From Aggregatilineales bacterium (GTDB lineage Bacteria; Chloroflexota; Anaerolineae; Aggregatilineales; Phototrophicaceae): 64,000 nt of DNA. The notes beneath the pieces were generated by a model that saw only the letters and a program-made list of their open reading frames with translations, was not told the DNA's origin and did no database searches. Where the stretch lies: positions 62,001 to 126,000 of the forward strand of contig JAUQWZ010000003.1 of the NCBI GenBank assembly GCA_030834905.1, given 5' to 3'. Positions 61,631-64,000 of this stretch are shown piece by piece; within the stretch, counting starts at the first letter, position 1; every line of letters starts with the position of its first letter. The translations under genes were made by a program, and so were the position numbers.

Positions 61631-64000
61631 ATGCGTCGTTATTCCCGCGATCTGGTGATTATTGTCCTGCTGTTTTTGCTGCCGCTGATCGTCTTCTGGC
61701 AGCAGACGGTGGGCGGGAAAACGCTGCTCCCCGCCGAAAACCTGTACCAGTACCAGCCTTACGCCGCCTACCGCGAGCAGCTTGGCGTACCTGACGTGCC
61801 GCACAACGCCCTGCTGTCTGACCTGGTGCTGGAAAACCTTCAGTGGAAATCATTCATCCGCGAAAATCTGGCGCAGGGCGAGATTCCGCTGTGGAATCCA
61901 CACCAGTTCAGCGGCATTCCGTTTTTCGCCGCCGGGCAGCAGTCCACACTTTACCCGTTCAGCCTGCTGTATTACGTGCTGCCGCTGCCTGCCGCTTATG
62001 GCTGGTTCACTGTCGTGCAGCTTTGGCTGGCGGGGGTATTCATGTATGCGTTCGCGCGTGGGCTGAACGTTGGACGCGCGGGTGGGGCGGTCGCTGGCAT
62101 CACCTACCAGTTGAGCGCCTTCTTCGTCATCAGCGCCGTCTTCCCGATGATTATCGCGGCGGCGGTCTGGCTGCCGCTGCTGCTGATGATGATCGAGAAC
62201 ATCATTCGCCAGCGCCCGCTGCTGCGCAGCAGACCGTCCAGCGTCCCCTGGGTGGCGGTTGGCGCGGTGGCGCTCGGCTGCAACATCCTCGCCGGTCACG
62301 TCGAGATCACCTACTACACCCTGATTATCATGGCGTATTACGCGGCGGCGCGGCTGCTGTGGCAGTGGTGGACAGAGAGACGGACGGAACCACCAGGACA
62401 CGAAGATGTAGGGACACGATATATCGTGTCCGACGAACAAAGGGCAAGGCGCGCCTTGCCCATGCTCATCCGGCGCGGCGGCTGGCTGGTGGTGATGGTC
62501 GCGTTGGGGCTGGCGCTGGGCGCGGTGCAGTTCATCCCACTGTTTGAGTTCGCCAGCATCAATTTTCGCTCCGGCTCGGCGTCGTTTGATCAGGTGCTGG
62601 GTTGGGCGCACCCGCCGCGCGACATCATCCAGTTTGCCCTGCCGAACTTCTATGGCAGCCCCGCCCATCACGGCTACTTCGATCTGTTCGGCGGGCAAAG
62701 CGTGTCGCTCATTGACACGGTGGTTTCCAACGCCAGCGGCGGGCGCGTCACCCACACCGACTGGGGAATTAAGAACTACGTCGAAGGCGCGCTCTACGTC
62801 GGCATTCTGCCGCTGGCGCTGGCGCTGTTTGGGCTGATCGTACACCCCTCACCTCCTCCCCTCCTCTCCCACGCAAGCGGGGAGAGGAGGAGCCAAACCC
62901 TTCTCCCCGTTCATATGGGAGGGGGGTCAAACCAAAGGTTCGGGGGTGAGGGGTTCACCTCCATCATCTTTGCCGTCCTGGCGCTGCTCTCGCTGACGTT
63001 TATGTTCGGCTTGCCGACCTACGCGCTGCTGTACCTGCTGCCCGGCATCGACCAGCTTCATTCGCCGTTCCGCTGGGTGTTCGGTCTGACGTTGAGCGTG
63101 GCGGTGCTGGCGGGCTTTGGCATGGATGCGCTGGTGAACGCGGCAGCAGATCGGACACGATATATCGTGTCCCTACGATGGGCGCGGAGATTTGGTTGGG
63201 CGCTGGTGGCATTAGGCGTACTCGTTCTTGCGGGGCTGCTGCTTTCGCGCCTGCTCTACCCGCAGCTTGAGCCAATCATCCAGCGGCTGCTGGACAGCAT
63301 GGTGACAAGCAGCGGCGCGCCCGCCAGCAGTGTTTTCGTCTCGCCGCAAATGTTCTACAGTTACCAGTTTCCCAATGTACTGGTGCTGTGCTTGATGCTG
63401 CTCGGCAGCGGGGCGGTGTTTTTGTGGGGGGCAAAAACCTCCTCACCCCCCACCCCTCTCACACGTAAACGGGGAGAGGGGGTTGCCGTCTTCGCCCTTG
63501 CCCTGATCGCCGCTGACCTGATGATTGCCTCGTGGGGCTTTAACCCGGCGTCCGATCCGGCGTGGCTGGACTTCACGCCGCCAGCGATTACATGGTTGCA
63601 GGAGCAGCCGGGCGAATGGCGCTATACCACGCTGGTCGATCCCACCCAGGCGAATCCCGACATTTTCAACGCCAACCTGACGCTGCGCTACGGGCTGGAC
63701 GACATTCGCGGCTACGAGAGCATCATCCCGAAGCAGTACGTCGATTTCATGCAGACCCTCGCGCCGCAGACGCAGCTTGATTTCAACCGGGTCGCGCCGC
63801 TGTACACAATCTACCCGGACGGCATCAGTTTCGACTACCGCGAGGCGCTGACCTCCCCGCTGCTGGACGCGCTCAACGTGCGCTACGTCATCACCCACAC
63901 CGCGACCTCGCTGGACGACGTACCGGGCTACGCGCTGGCATACGAAGACGCAGCCGTTCGCATTTGGGAGAACGCCGATTATCTGCCGCGCGCCTATATC
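61631..64000 (+). CDS. YfhO-type polytopic membrane protein, N-terminal part (cut by window edge)
   Basis: Open frame of 790 codons running off the window. It starts with a signal-anchor helix (LVIIVLLFLLPLIVFW) and has many further helices. The family-like first loop reads LWNPHQFSGIPFFAAGQQST then LYPFSLLYYVLPLP, resembling large YfhO-type proteins (GT-C-like, implicated in glycosyl transfer to cell-envelope polymers). The soluble C-terminal part has YGLDDIRGYESIIPKQYVDF. Four dispersed repeat copies are embedded without breaking the frame: 62408-62432 (read TRYIVS), 62843-62954 (Pro/Ser/Gly-rich), 63152-63176 (TRYIVS again) and 63439-63482. They fall in loops between hydrophobic helices. 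Start ATG at 61631; the ribosome-binding site is weak. Function is a family-level guess. Confidence 0.75.
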   Translation, partial: MRRYSRDLVIIVLLFLLPLIVFWQQTVGGKTLLPAENLYQYQPYAAYREQLGVPDVPHNALLSDLVLENLQWKSFIRENLAQGEIPLWNPHQFSGIPFFAAGQQSTLYPFSLLYYVLPLPAAYGWFTVVQLWLAGVFMYAFARGLNVGRAGGAVAGITYQLSAFFVISAVFPMIIAAAVWLPLLLMMIENIIRQRPLLRSRPSSVPWVAVGAVALGCNILAGHVEITYYTLIIMAYYAAARLLWQWWTERRTEPPGHEDVGTRYIVSDEQRARRALPMLIRRGGWLVVMVALGLALGAVQFIPLFEFASINFRSGSASFDQVLGWAHPPRDIIQFALPNFYGSPAHHGYFDLFGGQSVSLIDTVVSNASGGRVTHTDWGIKNYVEGALYVGILPLALALFGLIVHPSPPPLLSHASGERRSQTLLPVHMGGGSNQRFGGEGFTSIIFAVLALLSLTFMFGLPTYALLYLLPGIDQLHSPFRWVFGLTLSVAVLAGFGMDALVNAAADRTRYIVSLRWARRFGWALVALGVLVLAGLLLSRLLYPQLEPIIQRLLDSMVTSSGAPASSVFVSPQMFYSYQFPNVLVLCLMLLGSGAVFLWGAKTSSPPTPLTRKRGEGVAVFALALIAADLMIASWGFNPASDPAWLDFTPPAITWLQEQPGEWRYTTLVDPTQANPDIFNANLTLRYGLDDIRGYESIIPKQYVDFMQTLAPQTQLDFNRVAPLYTIYPDGISFDYREALTSPLLDALNVRYVITHTATSLDDVPGYALAYEDAAVRIWENADYLPRAYI
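62408..62432. repeat. REP family A unit inside a coding frame
   Basis: GTAGGGACACGATATATCGT followed by GTCCG, 25 bp: one base shorter than the 26-bp intergenic units. Read in frame as GTRYIVS. Confidence 0.8.
62843..62954. repeat. Foldback repeat (C/G-rich, family B) inside a coding frame
   Basis: About 112 bases with complementary ends (CACCCCTCACC ... GGGGGTGAGGGG) and inner arms CCTCTCC/GGAGAGG. It resembles a short non-autonomous element. The reading frame passes through it with no stop. Confidence 0.7.
63152..63176. repeat. REP family A unit inside a coding frame (inverse orientation)
   Basis: CGGACACGATATATCGTGTC followed by CCTAC, 25 bp, reverse of the 62408 unit and again translated TRYIVS because the core is palindromic. 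Confidence 0.8.
63439..63482. repeat. Family B repeat inside a coding frame
   Basis: CCTCCTCACCCCCCACCCCT, then CTCACACGTAAACGGGGAGAGGGG: related to the 62843 element and containing the CCCCTCTC/GAGAGGGG foldback. Read in frame as SSPPTPLTRKRGEG. Confidence 0.7.

Overview
The window reads as one contiguous piece of a G+C-rich (roughly 60% by eye) bacterial chromosome. It has large operons, LacI/ABC/Gfo-Idh-MocA sugar loci, a Pfa-type lipid synthase, Sfp-type phosphopantetheinyl transferase, YfhO-like membrane protein and many short dispersed palindromes. Together these resemble environmental Chloroflexota (Anaerolineae-like), but there is no rRNA or marker gene to prove it, so that placement is an inference of moderate confidence.

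Layout. 1-2003: a metal locus on the minus strand (truncated P1B ATPase, free HMA chaperone, secreted DUF6448-like protein). The last two sit behind two promoters that share a 23-bp site at identical spacing. 2022-5587: a Crp/Fnr regulator translationally coupled to a luciferase-like/berberine-bridge-like fusion oxidoreductase, divergent from a MarR regulator; their promoters overlap over two palindromes. 5602-21606: a tight five-gene minus-strand operon of very large uncharacterised proteins (499, 1139, 1116, 1886 and 684 aa, in order of transcription) led by a trypsin-fold protease. This is the best candidate for an undescribed system. 21936-36804: a polyunsaturated-fatty-acid-synthase-like secondary lipid locus: a PfaA-like protein (KS-AT-ACP-ACP-half KR), a separate KR-DH protein, KS-CLF-AT-DH-DH, a PfaD enoyl reductase and an Sfp-type transferase that would activate the ACPs.

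37151-51413: a divergent sugar-acid locus. The minus operon encodes LacI, a DapA-family aldolase, an Old Yellow Enzyme homologue, a cupin, two Gfo/Idh/MocA dehydrogenases and a UxaA-type dehydratase. The plus operon encodes an ABC importer, a YesL-like membrane protein, Gfo/Idh/MocA and a UxuB-like SDR. Two TTGACC-type palindromes sit in the shared promoter. 51410-55038: a second LacI regulator divergent from araB-araD, with two TGTGA-N4-TCACA operators; araA is absent from the window.

55063-58487: a vWA / PP2C phosphatase / protein-kinase-like triad of the TerY-P type. 58793-60811: a secreted four-repeat protein. 60998-61264: a truncated IS3-type OrfA. 61631-64000: the start of a large YfhO-type membrane protein whose frame runs through four dispersed repeat copies. 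The same repeats occur between genes and supply the stop codons of two genes.

Function assignments come from motif reading only; no database search was run.
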